From: an uncultured Ruminococcus sp. | Lineage (GTDB): Bacteria; Bacillota; Clostridia; Oscillospirales; Ruminococcaceae | Reading direction: 5' to 3' | Assembly: GCA_946183385.1 (NCBI GenBank) | Contig: CAMHBN010000019.1 | Coordinates: forward strand, 1 to 14,380 | Length of the DNA: 14,380 nt | Shown here: positions 6,609 to 13,749 of the stretch, piece by piece | Layout of the letters: each line of letters opens with the position of its first letter | Position numbering within the stretch: position 1 is the first letter of the stretch | Made by a program: the position numbers and the translations under genes | The notes under the pieces: generated by a model | What the model was told of the DNA's origin: nothing | Database searches by the model: none | The model's input: only the letters and a program-made list of their open reading frames with translations

Positions 6609-7934
6609 TTATTCGTTATCCGCGTGCTTCTTGAACTTCGACTTCTGTCCGAAGTTGAGCGACGCTGTGAGTATCTTGTCCGAATTGAACAGTCTCAGTG
6701 CGAAGAACATACATATCGCAAACACGATGAACTGGTAGATTAGTCCGCCGAAGAATATCGTGTAATTGCCGAACATCAGGTTGTTCACAGCCGAGAACGT
6801 ATGCGTGAAGGGTATAGCGTATACCACGAGCTTTATTGCTGCAGGAAGGGTGTTGATGTCCGCCATCATCGAGATGAGGTACGGCACCATTGCCATTATC
6901 ATCATCGGCATCATCATCGTCTGTGACTGCTTGGTGTCGTTGACCAGTGCTCCGAGCATGAGGGATACCGACAGGCATATCATTATCGTCAGGAAGAGCT
7001 GTGCTCCGATGAGGATGTAGTCGGTCACGCCGAGGGTAAGTCCGAGCCTTTCGAGGGCTTCGTCCACGGACATATACTGCGCGACGAGCTGTGTGCCCAT
7101 TTCCTCGGTGACGCTGTCGGTAGCTCCCGTCATGAACGAGGAGAAGCCGAACATATACACCACAGCATTGAGCAGTGCGATTATCGCCGCCGCAAGCATT
7201 TTAGCACCGAGTATAGCCGTTCTCGACACAGGTGCGGAGAGCAGTGTTTCGAGGGTCTTGTCTATCTTTTCGTTGCTGATGGCGCTCATGAGCATATTCG
7301 ACGTGAACATGATAAGTATGAACACGATGATTGGAAGTATCATATTCTTCATCATCAGACTGCTCATTACGCTCGATGTGCTGACGGGAGCGTTCTTGTC
7401 CTTGACTACGGTCTGCTCGGTCACGTCAACGGGGAGCTGCAGGAGCTCGACCTGCTCGGGAGTAAGTCCAGACTTTTCGGCGAAGGTAGCGGATATGCAG
7501 TCGGATATGAGCCCGATAGCGCCGCTGTTGCTGTTCATCACGTTCGACATCGCCGCCGCGGACTTCATTCCCGCGACGCTGATTATCTCGGGACGCTCGC
7601 CATTTTCGAGCTTCTCGGTGAAGCCCTCGGGTATGATGACGAGGGACTCGGCGTCCGCACTTTTTAGTATCGCGGAGTAGTCGTCGCCCGAGGTCTCGAC
7701 TGTTTTGAGCGTAGCTCCGCCCGCCTCGAGAGCCTTGGCGAGCTGATGTGTGAAATCGGTGTCGTCGCGGTCGCTGATGGTGATGCTGTATTCGTTCTTG
7801 ACCGCTTCCTTTATCGTGCTCTTCATGAGGTTGCCCATGAGCATGAGCATCGCGGAGATGGCGACAAGACTGATTATGGTCTGCGGCGTGATGAGCTCGC
7901 CGAGCTCCTTTTTCAGCAGATTAAAGAATTTCAT
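6609..7934 (-). CDS. ABC-2 type export permease (NatB/ABC2_membrane_3-like)
   Basis: A 441-residue membrane protein with the NatB-like layout. One N-terminal helix (about residues 17-36) is followed by a long outside domain (about 37-195, containing SLVIIPEGFTEKLENGE), then five helices near 195-216, 240-266, 303-330, 338-358 and 394-418. With the adjacent ATPase it should form an exporter; NatAB-type relatives move sodium, drugs or peptides, and the substrate cannot be read from sequence. The motif EKIDKTLETLLSAPVSRTAILGAKML after helix 2 is characteristic of the family and forms the cytoplasmic coupling region. ATG 7934 has GGGTGGTG upstream and overlaps the ATPase gene by 14 nt, indicating coupled translation. 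A hairpin 40-80 nt after the stop probably ends the transcript. Confidence 0.92.
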   Translation of the reverse strand: MKFFNLLKKELGELITPQTIISLVAISAMLMLMGNLMKSTIKEAVKNEYSITISDRDDTDFTHQLAKALEAGGATLKTVETSGDDYSAILKSADAESLVIIPEGFTEKLENGERPEIISVAGMKSAAAMSNVMNSNSGAIGLISDCISATFAEKSGLTPEQVELLQLPVDVTEQTVVKDKNAPVSTSSVMSSLMMKNMILPIIVFILIMFTSNMLMSAISNEKIDKTLETLLSAPVSRTAILGAKMLAAAIIALLNAVVYMFGFSSFMTGATDSVTEEMGTQLVAQYMSVDEALERLGLTLGVTDYILIGAQLFLTIMICLSVSLMLGALVNDTKQSQTMMMPMMIMAMVPYLISMMADINTLPAAIKLVVYAIPFTHTFSAVNNLMFGNYTIFFGGLIYQFIVFAICMFFALRLFNSDKILTASLNFGQKSKFKKHADNE

Positions 7935-8661
7935 TGCCGTTCACCACCCTTTCAAATACTTCCTCGAGGTTCTGTGCACTGTAGCGCTGCTTCAGCTCGT
8001 CAGCCCTGCCTGTCACGAGGAGGTGACCCTTGGATATGATACCCACGCGGTCGGAGACGAACTCAATTTCGAGCATATTGTGCGACGACAGCAGGAAGGA
8101 CATACCCTCCTCTGCGGCGAGCTTCTTTATCATCTTGCGTATCTCGATGGCGTTGAGCACGTCGAGACCGCTTGTGGGCTCGTCAAGAATGGCGAGCTTG
8201 GGCTCGGTCATGACCGCACGCGCGAGCAGGAGCTTTCTTATCATGCCACGGCTGTACGTGCCTATCTTGTCCTTGAGCCTGTCACCGAGCCCGCAGATGC
8301 GCTCCGCACGCTCGACGTAGCGGTTTATCGTGTCGATGTCGGTCGAGAACAGTCCCGCCATAAAGCGCAGGTAGCTCTTGCCCGTCATATTCTTGTACGC
8401 ACCTGCCTCGTCGGGGAGGTAGGTTATGCACTCGCGCACCTTTGCAGCGTCCTTGACCACGCTGTGTCCCGCGACCACGGCGTCGCCCGAGGTGGGCTTC
8501 AGCAGGGTCGATATCATGCGGATAGTGGTGGTCTTGCCCGCTCCGTTGGGACCGATGAGCGCGAAAATCTCGCCCTTTTCGATGTCGAAGCTGACCTTGT
8601 CCGCCGCGAGTACTTTAGTGTACTGCTTGGACAACTCCTTGACTTCCAGTACCTTTTCCAT
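7921..8661 (-). CDS. ABC transporter ATP-binding protein (NatA-like)
   Basis: A 246-residue ATPase. Walker A is GPNGAGKTT (about residues 38-46). The Q-loop region reads YLPDEAG, with Asp where other ABC proteins have Gln, as is common in NatA relatives. The signature is YSRGMIRKLLLARA, a known variant of LSGGQ. Walker B and D-loop are LAILDEPTSGLD, and the H-loop His is in LLSSHNMLE. The protein starts at ATG 8661, preceded by GGAGGG at a suitable distance. An in-frame extension to 8703 is rejected because it runs into the -10 element at 8694-8699. It powers the permease encoded immediately downstream. The promoter at 8694-8722 is separate from that of the XRE operon. Confidence 0.95.
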   Translation of the reverse strand: MEKVLEVKELSKQYTKVLAADKVSFDIEKGEIFALIGPNGAGKTTTIRMISTLLKPTSGDAVVAGHSVVKDAAKVRECITYLPDEAGAYKNMTGKSYLRFMAGLFSTDIDTINRYVERAERICGLGDRLKDKIGTYSRGMIRKLLLARAVMTEPKLAILDEPTSGLDVLNAIEIRKMIKKLAAEEGMSFLLSSHNMLEIEFVSDRVGIISKGHLLVTGRADELKQRYSAQNLEEVFERVVNGNEIL

Positions 8662-8693
8662 AATTGTATCCCTCCAAGTAAAAAGATGTAAAT

Positions 8694-8722
8694 ATTGTAA
8701 CATATATTGCCGTAAAAATCAA
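8694..8722 (-). promoter_or_regulatory. Promoter of the ABC export operon
   Basis: On the minus strand TTGATT (8717-8722), 17 bp, TACAAT (8694-8699), with TGT before the -10. The start would be near 8687, giving a leader of about 26 nt. A repeat element begins 2 bp upstream of the -35. No full copy of the operator palindrome found at 9491-9574 is present; a half site CCAAGT at 8674-8679 could be chance. Confidence 0.8.
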
Positions 8723-8724
8723 GC

Positions 8725-8777
8725 TGTAGGGGCGGATATTATCCGCCCGTTCAGGGGCGCAATGCGCGTCCCTACAC
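8725..8777. repeat. Two-hairpin repeat element abutting the ABC promoter
   Basis: Starts TGTAGGGGCGGAT and ends GTCCCTACACA, giving inverted TGTAGGG/CCCTACA ends. The left hairpin has perfect arms GGGCGGAT (8730-8737) and ATCCGCCC (8741-8748) around ATT; the right one is imperfect. It lies between the XRE gene stop (8790) and the ABC operon -35 (8722). It may separate the two transcription units. Confidence 0.82.
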
Positions 8778-8789
8778 AGACACCTCAAA

Positions 8790-8996
8790 TCAGAAATAAA
8801 ACAGCTCCTCGAACTTCTTGTCGAGGGCTATGCAGATTATCAGCGCGAGCTTTGCCGTCGGCTGATACTGTCCCGTCTCTATCGAGCTGATGGTGTTGCG
8901 CGATACACCGACCATCTCCGCGAGCTGTGCCTGCGAGAGTCTTGCCTCGGTACGCGCCTCCTTCAGCCTGTTGCGCAGTATGAGCTTATCGTCCAT
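8790..8996 (-). CDS. Small XRE (Cro/CI-type) transcriptional regulator
   Basis: A 68-residue protein that is essentially one helix-turn-helix domain. RNRLKEARTEARLSQAQLAEMVGVSRNTISSIETGQYQPTAK contains the HTH, with recognition helix VSRNTISSIE. The tail ALIICIALDKKFEELFYF matches the short YgzD/YozG-like XRE regulators of Firmicutes. It has no sensor domain, so it is likely an autoregulator or responds through a partner protein. It starts 4 nt after the stop of the upstream membrane protein gene, with AAAGGGTGAG inside that gene's 3' end as ribosome binding site. The natural target is the operon's own promoter at 9524-9552, flanked by three related palindromes. Control of the downstream ABC exporter is possible but unproven. 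Confidence 0.93.
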   Translation of the reverse strand: MDDKLILRNRLKEARTEARLSQAQLAEMVGVSRNTISSIETGQYQPTAKLALIICIALDKKFEELFYF

Positions 8997-9000
8997 AGGC

Positions 9001-9318
9001 TCACCCTTTGAGAAGGTCGCTGACGTAGCCGTATGTCGTCACAGCGGCTACTCCTATGAAGCAGAGGGCGCTGACAAGGTTCACTTTCGACTTTGTCCGT
9101 ATGAAGATGTAACTGTCGTGTACCAGCTGCATAACGCAGAATATCAGGAAGTAGCCGCAGCCGAAATGCCCCGTGACGAACTGCTCGGTGATGAAGAGCA
9201 CGGCACACAGCAAGCCGCCTACGATACGCGCGATGCTTCCCGCGAGCTTGTAGGTGTTCTGCTCGTATTCGGAATTGTTTTCCTTCCTGCTCTTGGCGAG
9301 TATTTCTTCCCTGTTCAT
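9001..9318 (-). CDS. Small membrane protein, DUF6442-like
   Basis: A 105-residue protein with a hydrophilic N-terminus (MNREEILAKSRKENNSEYEQN) and three membrane helices at about residues 25-46, 53-72 and 80-100. The layout and N-terminal motif fit the DUF6442 family, which in Firmicutes is commonly encoded next to a small XRE regulator; the function is unknown. A basic loop, FIRTKSKVN, lies between helices 2 and 3. ATG 9318 follows a perfect AGGAGG that begins just after the stop of the upstream small gene (13 nt apart). It is the middle gene of a three-gene operon. A role in sensing envelope conditions or modulating the regulator is inference from context. The DUF name is recalled from the motif pattern, not searched. 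Confidence 0.85.
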   Translation of the reverse strand: MNREEILAKSRKENNSEYEQNTYKLAGSIARIVGGLLCAVLFITEQFVTGHFGCGYFLIFCVMQLVHDSYIFIRTKSKVNLVSALCFIGVAAVTTYGYVSDLLKG

Positions 9319-9331
9319 GGCAGTACCTCCT

Positions 9332-9457
9332 TTATTTCCCGAGGAGATACGCCGCTGTCGTCGTGACAGCGAGTGCAGCTATCATTCTCACGGGACGCGA
9401 GAGGAGTATGCTCAGCAGGCTGAAATCGGAGAAATTGTTTGCTTCATGTTTTTTCAT
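9332..9457 (-). CDS. Small membrane peptide gene, 41 aa (first gene of the XRE operon)
   Basis: A short reading frame runs from ATG 9457 to TAA 9332. It starts MKKHEANNFSDFSLLSILLS and continues RPVRMIAALAVTTTAAYLLGK. The N-terminal half is polar; the C-terminal half forms one hydrophobic helix (about residues 24-40) preceded by RPVR, so a single-pass peptide with its basic side inside is likely. Support for it being real: GTGAGGTG upstream at a proper distance, a position 60 nt after the predicted transcription start, and 13-nt spacing to the next gene, whose AGGAGG follows its stop. I do not recognise a family. It could be a regulatory peptide, a subunit of the neighbouring membrane protein, or a type I toxin-like peptide; nothing visible decides among these. 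Confidence 0.75.
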   Translation of the reverse strand: MKKHEANNFSDFSLLSILLSRPVRMIAALAVTTTAAYLLGK

Positions 9458-9490
9458 AGACAGCACCTCACTTATCTTTCGGGAGACTGA

Positions 9491-9574
9491 TGCCAAGTGA
9501 ACTTGTCACGTCTCTATGCTTGCATTATAGCACTGCCAAGTTCACTTGTCAATACCTGCCAAGCAAACTTTGCA
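9491..9574 (-). promoter_or_regulatory. Three operator-like palindromes around the XRE operon promoter
   Basis: Three 18-bp sites share TGCCAAGNNNACTT. O1 (9491-9508) is TGCCAAGTGAACTTGTCA, O2 (9534-9551) is TGCCAAGTTCACTTGTCA, and O3 (9557-9574) is TGCCAAGCAAACTTTGCA. Each is built on CAAGT-N2-ACTTG; O1 and O2 cores are exact reverse complements of each other. O2 covers part of the -35, O1 lies just after the start site, and O3 lies upstream. Centres are 43 and 23 bp apart, close to whole helical turns. The XRE protein of the same operon is the likely binder. Confidence 0.8.
9524..9552 (-). promoter_or_regulatory. Perfect consensus promoter of the small-protein/XRE operon
   Basis: On the minus strand TTGACA (9547-9552), 17 bp, TATAAT (9524-9529), preceded by TGC. 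The start is near 9517, about 60 nt before the 41-aa gene. Such a strong promoter wrapped in palindromes suggests repression as the normal state. Confidence 0.9.
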
Positions 9575-9608
9575 AATTCAGCGTTTTGCACAACAAAAAA
9601 AGAGCGTT

Positions 9609-9650
9609 TTGTACACATAAATCTCATTGGTATGTACAATAACGTTGTAC
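9609..9650 (+). promoter_or_regulatory. Candidate operator upstream of the sugar importer
   Basis: GTACAA-TAACG-TTGTAC (9634-9650) is a perfect interrupted palindrome. A further TTGTAC lies at 9609-9614, giving a direct repeat 36 bp apart. The cluster sits 23 bp upstream of the -35 at 9673, a usual place for an activator. The binding protein is not in this window; AraC- and LacI-type regulators commonly serve such importers. Confidence 0.45.
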
Positions 9651-9672
9651 CTATTATATATAGCAATTTGTC

Positions 9673-9701
9673 TTGACAATTCTTTATAAATTTGTTATAA
9701 T
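9673..9701 (+). promoter_or_regulatory. Perfect consensus promoter of the sugar ABC importer operon
   Basis: TTGACA (9673-9678), 17 bp, TATAAT (9696-9701), with TGT before the -10. The start would be near 9708, about 139 nt before the first gene. An in-frame TTG at 9673 is the -35 box itself and not a start codon. Confidence 0.9.
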
Positions 9702-9707
9702 AATCTG

Positions 9708-9846
9708 TAAGCTTTTATGCAGTTTAGTGGTACTGCTTCACATATCCGCAGACTTTGGGCAGTCTGCCACACACCTCACAAAGCGGCTCGTCTGTACCCT
9801 CTTGGCAGCCCTGCCGTCTCCCTCAGCTCACGAAAGGTGGATAGAA
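9708..9846 (+). other. Structured leader of the importer mRNA
   Basis: About 139 nt of untranslated leader. It holds a perfect 7-bp hairpin, GCAGACT (9748-9754) and AGTCTGC (9761-9767), around TTGGGC. GAAAGGTGG at 9832-9840 is the ribosome binding site. I recognise no known riboswitch class and no T-rich attenuator. Confidence 0.5.
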
Positions 9847-12777
9847 TTGAATATCAGAAAGCTCTGCCGAAGGGTGTCCTTCGGCGCATTGTCATGCTTA
9901 GCCGCGTCGTGGAGCCTCACGGGCACAGTTACAGCTGCCGCGGCTGATGTGCCTTCCGCAGTCGCCGATGACGGCTACTTCGCCATCGAGCCCGTGGATA
10001 CGGGCATACCCTCGTACAGCGACTACTACGATATGTACTGCGGCGAAAAGCGTCCCGACAAGGAGATAGCGATAAAGGCGACCGCGTACAAGTCCGCGAA
10101 GGGCGGCACGTTCGCGACGGGCAGCTACGGCGCCGACGACGACTTCCGCGACGACGTCCTCGTCTGGGAGAGCGCCGACGGCGAGCTCTCCTACGACATC
10201 GACGTCGATGAAACGGGCATATACTGCCTCGGGATAAGCTACTTCCCCATCGAATCGAACAGCTCGCAGATAGAGCTGTCATTGCAGATAGACGGCAAGT
10301 CGCCCTACGACACCGCGACCCGCCTCACCCTCAACCGCGTGTGGGTCAACGAGACCGATATCCATACCGACTCGCGCGGGAATCAGGTGCGTCCGTCGCA
10401 GATACAGAAGGGTATGTGGCAGGAGTGTACTTTCGGCGACATCGACGGGCTCTTCGGCGAGCCGCTGTTCTTCTACCTCGAAAAGGGCAGACACGAGATA
10501 AGCTTCACCTCCGAGCGCGCCGAGCTCGCGATAGAGAGCCTGCGCTTCTGCAACCCCGAGGAACTCCCGACTTACGAGGAGTACAGGGCTTCCGTGGACG
10601 CCTCCGCTTCGCCCGAGCCCAACATCTTCCGCATAGAGGGCGAGAACGCGGAGCTCAAATCCGACTCCACGCTCTACCCCACCTACGACAATACGAATTA
10701 CCTCGTATCGCCGTCTGACCCGCGCAAGGTCGTGTACAACACCCTCGGCTCGGGCAACTGGAAGAAGGCGCTCCAGTCCGTGACGTGGACTATCCCCGCG
10801 GATGAGATAGGCGAGGATGGCTGGTACAGGATAGGCATAAAGTCGCGCCAGAACCAGATGCGCGGCTTCTACTCGAACAGGCGCATATACATCGACGGCG
10901 AGGTGCCGTGCGCTGAGCTCGACCAGGTGAAGTTCTTCTACGACACCGACTGGAGCGTCGTCACGCCCAAGGCTGAGGACGGCGGGGACGTGTATGTCTA
11001 CCTCACAGCCGACCGCGACCACACCATCACGATGGAGTGCGTCCCCGGCGAGATAGGCAACTCGCTCCGTAAGCTCGACGAGTGCGTCACCGACCTCAAT
11101 ACCTACTACCGCAAGATACTGATGATAACGGGTCCGTCGCCCGACAAGTACACCGACTACTACGTGCACGAGAAGATACCCGACCTCGTCAGCAATTTCT
11201 CGCGCCTCTCGCAGGAGCTCAAGGACATACAGGGCGAGATAGAGGGGCTTTCGGGCTCTGCGGGCTCGGAGGCGGCTTCCCTCGAAACGATGACGGTCAT
11301 ACTCGACAAGTGCACCGAAAAGCCGCTGAGGATACCCAATTACCTCTCGCAGATAAAGGACAGCATAGCTTCTATCTCCGCGTGGGAGCGCGACTACCGT
11401 GACCAGCCGCTCGAGGTCGATTACATCGAGTTCGCGACCGAGGGCAAAGAGTTCGCAAGCGCTAAGGAAAAGCTCGGCAAGTCGATAGCCTTCAGCGTGA
11501 AGTCCTTCGTGGGCTCGTTCTTCGAGGACTACACCACCCTCTCCGATGTGACGGGCGAGGACGCTATCAACGTGTGGGTGTCGCTCGGACGCGATCAGGC
11601 TCAGGTCGTCAAGGAGATGACCGAGAACGAGTTCATGCAGGAGTACAACATACCCATTTCCGTCAACCTCGTTGTCGGCGGCGTAGTTGAGGCTACGCTC
11701 GCGGGAAAGGGACCCGATGTGGCGCTCTTCCTCGGCGGAGAGTTCCCCGTGAACCTCGCCGCGCGCGACCTCCTCGTTGACCTGTCGGAATTCTCCGATT
11801 TCAGCAGCGTACAGGGCAGATTCCAGCAGAACGCGATGACGCCATACCAATACAACGGCGGCACTTACGGTCTGCCGATAAGCCAGACCTTCCCGATGAT
11901 GTTCTACCGCACCGACGTCCTCACGGAGCTCGGCTACGACTCGCCGCCCGAGACGTGGACGGAGCTGATAGATATGCTCCCCGCGCTCCAGCGCAAGTAT
12001 ATGAACGTGGGACTTGTGCTCCCGCCGACGAATATATCACCCGCTACTGAAACGGGTCACACCTTCGCGATGCTGCTGCTCCAGAAGGGCATCAATTACT
12101 ACAACGACGAGCAGACGGCGTCCACGTTCAACTCCATCGAGGCTGTGCAGTCCTTCGAGGAGTGGACGGACTTCTACACCAAGTACAGCTTCGTACAGCA
12201 GTACGACGCTTTCAGCCGATTCAGGACGGGCGAATACCCGATAGTCATCAACAACTACACCTTCTTCAATCAGCTGACAGTGGCTTCTCCCGAGATAAAG
12301 GGACTGTGGGACTTCTGCCCCGTGCCCGGCACTCTCCGCGAGGACGGTACTGTATCCCATGCCGCAAACTCGAACGGTGCGGGAGCTGTCATCTTCAAGA
12401 AGGTCGGCAACAAGGAGAACGCGTGGGAGTTCATCAAGTGGTTCACCGACACCGACACGCAGGTGCGCTACGGCACGCAGATAGAGGGACTTCTCGGCAC
12501 TATGGGCAGATTCGATACCGCCAACACCGAGGCTCTCGCACAGCTGTCGTGGTCGCACGGCGAATACGACAGGCTCGCCGCTCAGCAGGCGGAGCTCGTC
12601 GAGATACCCGTAATACCCTCGTCGTACGCGGTAACGCGCAACATCATGAACGCGTTCAGAGAGACGGTAAACGAGCTCGGCAATCCGCGCGACACGCTGA
12701 TATGGTACAACCGCGACATCAACGACGAAATTACCCGCAAGCGAAAGAATCTCGGTCTGACCACCGACGAAAAATAA
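9847..12777 (+). CDS. Large modular extracellular solute-binding protein of a carbohydrate ABC importer
   Basis: A 976-residue secreted protein. TTG 9847 is chosen because GAAAGGTGG lies 6 nt upstream and a signal peptide starts exactly there: NIRKLCRR, then a hydrophobic stretch ending TVTAAAA near residue 33. Two beta-rich, carbohydrate-module-like domains follow at about residues 74-234 and 258-398; the first contains WESADGELSYDIDVDETG, the second FRIEGENAEL and GWYRIGIKSRQNQMRG. A helical linker spans about 404-537. The binding-protein fold starts near 571 (INVWVSLGRDQAQVVKEMTE) and includes ATLAGKGPDVALFLGGEFP, GLPISQTFPMMFYRTDVL and NAWEFIKWFTD, typical of SBP_bac_1. It captures a sugar or oligosaccharide for the permeases encoded next. 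There is no good lipobox: Cys17 follows ALS after a very short hydrophobic run. Ligand unknown. Confidence 0.88.
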   Translation: MNIRKLCRRVSFGALSCLAASWSLTGTVTAAAADVPSAVADDGYFAIEPVDTGIPSYSDYYDMYCGEKRPDKEIAIKATAYKSAKGGTFATGSYGADDDFRDDVLVWESADGELSYDIDVDETGIYCLGISYFPIESNSSQIELSLQIDGKSPYDTATRLTLNRVWVNETDIHTDSRGNQVRPSQIQKGMWQECTFGDIDGLFGEPLFFYLEKGRHEISFTSERAELAIESLRFCNPEELPTYEEYRASVDASASPEPNIFRIEGENAELKSDSTLYPTYDNTNYLVSPSDPRKVVYNTLGSGNWKKALQSVTWTIPADEIGEDGWYRIGIKSRQNQMRGFYSNRRIYIDGEVPCAELDQVKFFYDTDWSVVTPKAEDGGDVYVYLTADRDHTITMECVPGEIGNSLRKLDECVTDLNTYYRKILMITGPSPDKYTDYYVHEKIPDLVSNFSRLSQELKDIQGEIEGLSGSAGSEAASLETMTVILDKCTEKPLRIPNYLSQIKDSIASISAWERDYRDQPLEVDYIEFATEGKEFASAKEKLGKSIAFSVKSFVGSFFEDYTTLSDVTGEDAINVWVSLGRDQAQVVKEMTENEFMQEYNIPISVNLVVGGVVEATLAGKGPDVALFLGGEFPVNLAARDLLVDLSEFSDFSSVQGRFQQNAMTPYQYNGGTYGLPISQTFPMMFYRTDVLTELGYDSPPETWTELIDMLPALQRKYMNVGLVLPPTNISPATETGHTFAMLLLQKGINYYNDEQTASTFNSIEAVQSFEEWTDFYTKYSFVQQYDAFSRFRTGEYPIVINNYTFFNQLTVASPEIKGLWDFCPVPGTLREDGTVSHAANSNGAGAVIFKKVGNKENAWEFIKWFTDTDTQVRYGTQIEGLLGTMGRFDTANTEALAQLSWSHGEYDRLAAQQAELVEIPVIPSSYAVTRNIMNAFRETVNELGNPRDTLIWYNRDINDEITRKRKNLGLTTDEK

Positions 12778-12795
12778 CGGAAGGAGGAACGTCTC

Positions 12796-13737
12796 TTGGC
12801 TCAGATATCAGCGGAAGATATCGGTAAGAGGACAAAGCGTGAGGAACGCGCCATGCTGTGGCGGTCGTTCAGGCAGAACAAGTCTGCCTACCTCATGCTC
12901 GCGCCCTTTATGATATTCTTCTTTGTATTCACGATAGTGCCTGTTGTGATGTCCCTCCCTATGGGCTTCACCGACTTCAACATGGCACAGGCTCCGAAAT
13001 TCGTCGGGCTGTCGAACTACACGACGCTCTTCCTCTCGGACAAGATATTCGTAAAATCCATAAGAGTGACGATAGTTTTTGCCCTCTTCACGGGACCTGT
13101 CAGCTACATACTCTGCTTCCTGCTGGCATGGCTCATAAATGAGCTCCACCCGAAGCTCAAGACGCTGTTCACGCTCATATTCTACGCGCCGTCGCTGGCG
13201 AACGTCTACACGGCGTGGACGCTGATTTTCAGCGGCGATATGAACGGCTACGCGAACTCCTTCCTGATAAACCTCGGACTGATCAACTCGCCCGTGCAGT
13301 GGCTCACCGACGGACGCTATATCCTCGGCGTGACGATAGTGGTACAGCTGTGGATATCGCTCGGCGCGGGCTTCCTTGCGCTGAGAGCGGGCTTCCAGAA
13401 CATCGACCGCTCGATGTACGAGGCGGGAGCTATCGAGGGCATACGCACACGCTGGCAGGAGCTCATATACATCGTTATCCCGTCAATGGGACCGCAGCTG
13501 ATGTTCGCGGCGGTAATGCAGATAGTAAGCTCGTTCACGGCGGGTACTGTAGCGCAGAACCTCGTCGGCTTCCCGAGCACGGACTACAAGGCTCACACGA
13601 TAATGACCCACGCCTACGACTACGGCTGGGTAAGATACGAAATGGGCTACGCCTCGGCGATATGTATGATACTGTTCGTCGTCATGTACCTGCTGAACAA
13701 GCTCATCAGCAAGGTGCTGAGCAAATATATGGACTAA
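12796..13737 (+). CDS. Carbohydrate ABC importer permease 1 (MalF/UgpA-type)
   Basis: A 313-residue inner-membrane permease with six expected helices. The first, at about residues 31-55, is LMLAPFMIFFFVFTIVPVVMS; the last ends near 305. The EAA loop that contacts the ATPase is EAGAIEGIRTRWQELIYIVIPSM at about residues 208-230, matching the family consensus EAA-x3-G-x9-I-x-LP. The start is TTG 12796, set by AAGGAGG 8 nt upstream; no ATG occurs at that position and the next one (12853) would remove part of the cytoplasmic N-terminus. It lies 18 nt after the binding-protein stop and 12 nt before permease 2, so the three form one operon. It should dimerise with the next gene's product and accept ligand from the upstream binding protein. 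Confidence 0.95.
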   Translation: MAQISAEDIGKRTKREERAMLWRSFRQNKSAYLMLAPFMIFFFVFTIVPVVMSLPMGFTDFNMAQAPKFVGLSNYTTLFLSDKIFVKSIRVTIVFALFTGPVSYILCFLLAWLINELHPKLKTLFTLIFYAPSLANVYTAWTLIFSGDMNGYANSFLINLGLINSPVQWLTDGRYILGVTIVVQLWISLGAGFLALRAGFQNIDRSMYEAGAIEGIRTRWQELIYIVIPSMGPQLMFAAVMQIVSSFTAGTVAQNLVGFPSTDYKAHTIMTHAYDYGWVRYEMGYASAICMILFVVMYLLNKLISKVLSKYMD

Positions 13738-13749
13738 GGAGGTGGGAAA

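Noticed and set aside
7750..8691. Plus-strand 313-codon frame antisense to the ABC exporter genes
   Set aside because: It overlaps two genes whose motifs (Walker A, Walker B, permease helices) are certain, and its own translation has no recognisable domain.
9673..9846. Upstream extension of the solute-binding protein to a TTG at 9673
   Set aside because: That TTG is part of the -35 box and the -10 lies inside the extension. The TTG at 9847 has a ribosome binding site and begins a proper signal peptide.
10279..11850. Long minus-strand reading frame (523 codons) inside the solute-binding protein gene
   Set aside because: It is the antisense shadow of a GC-rich gene with strong third-position bias. 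Its product is low-complexity (Val, Leu, Arg, Glu), with no ribosome binding site and no family resemblance.
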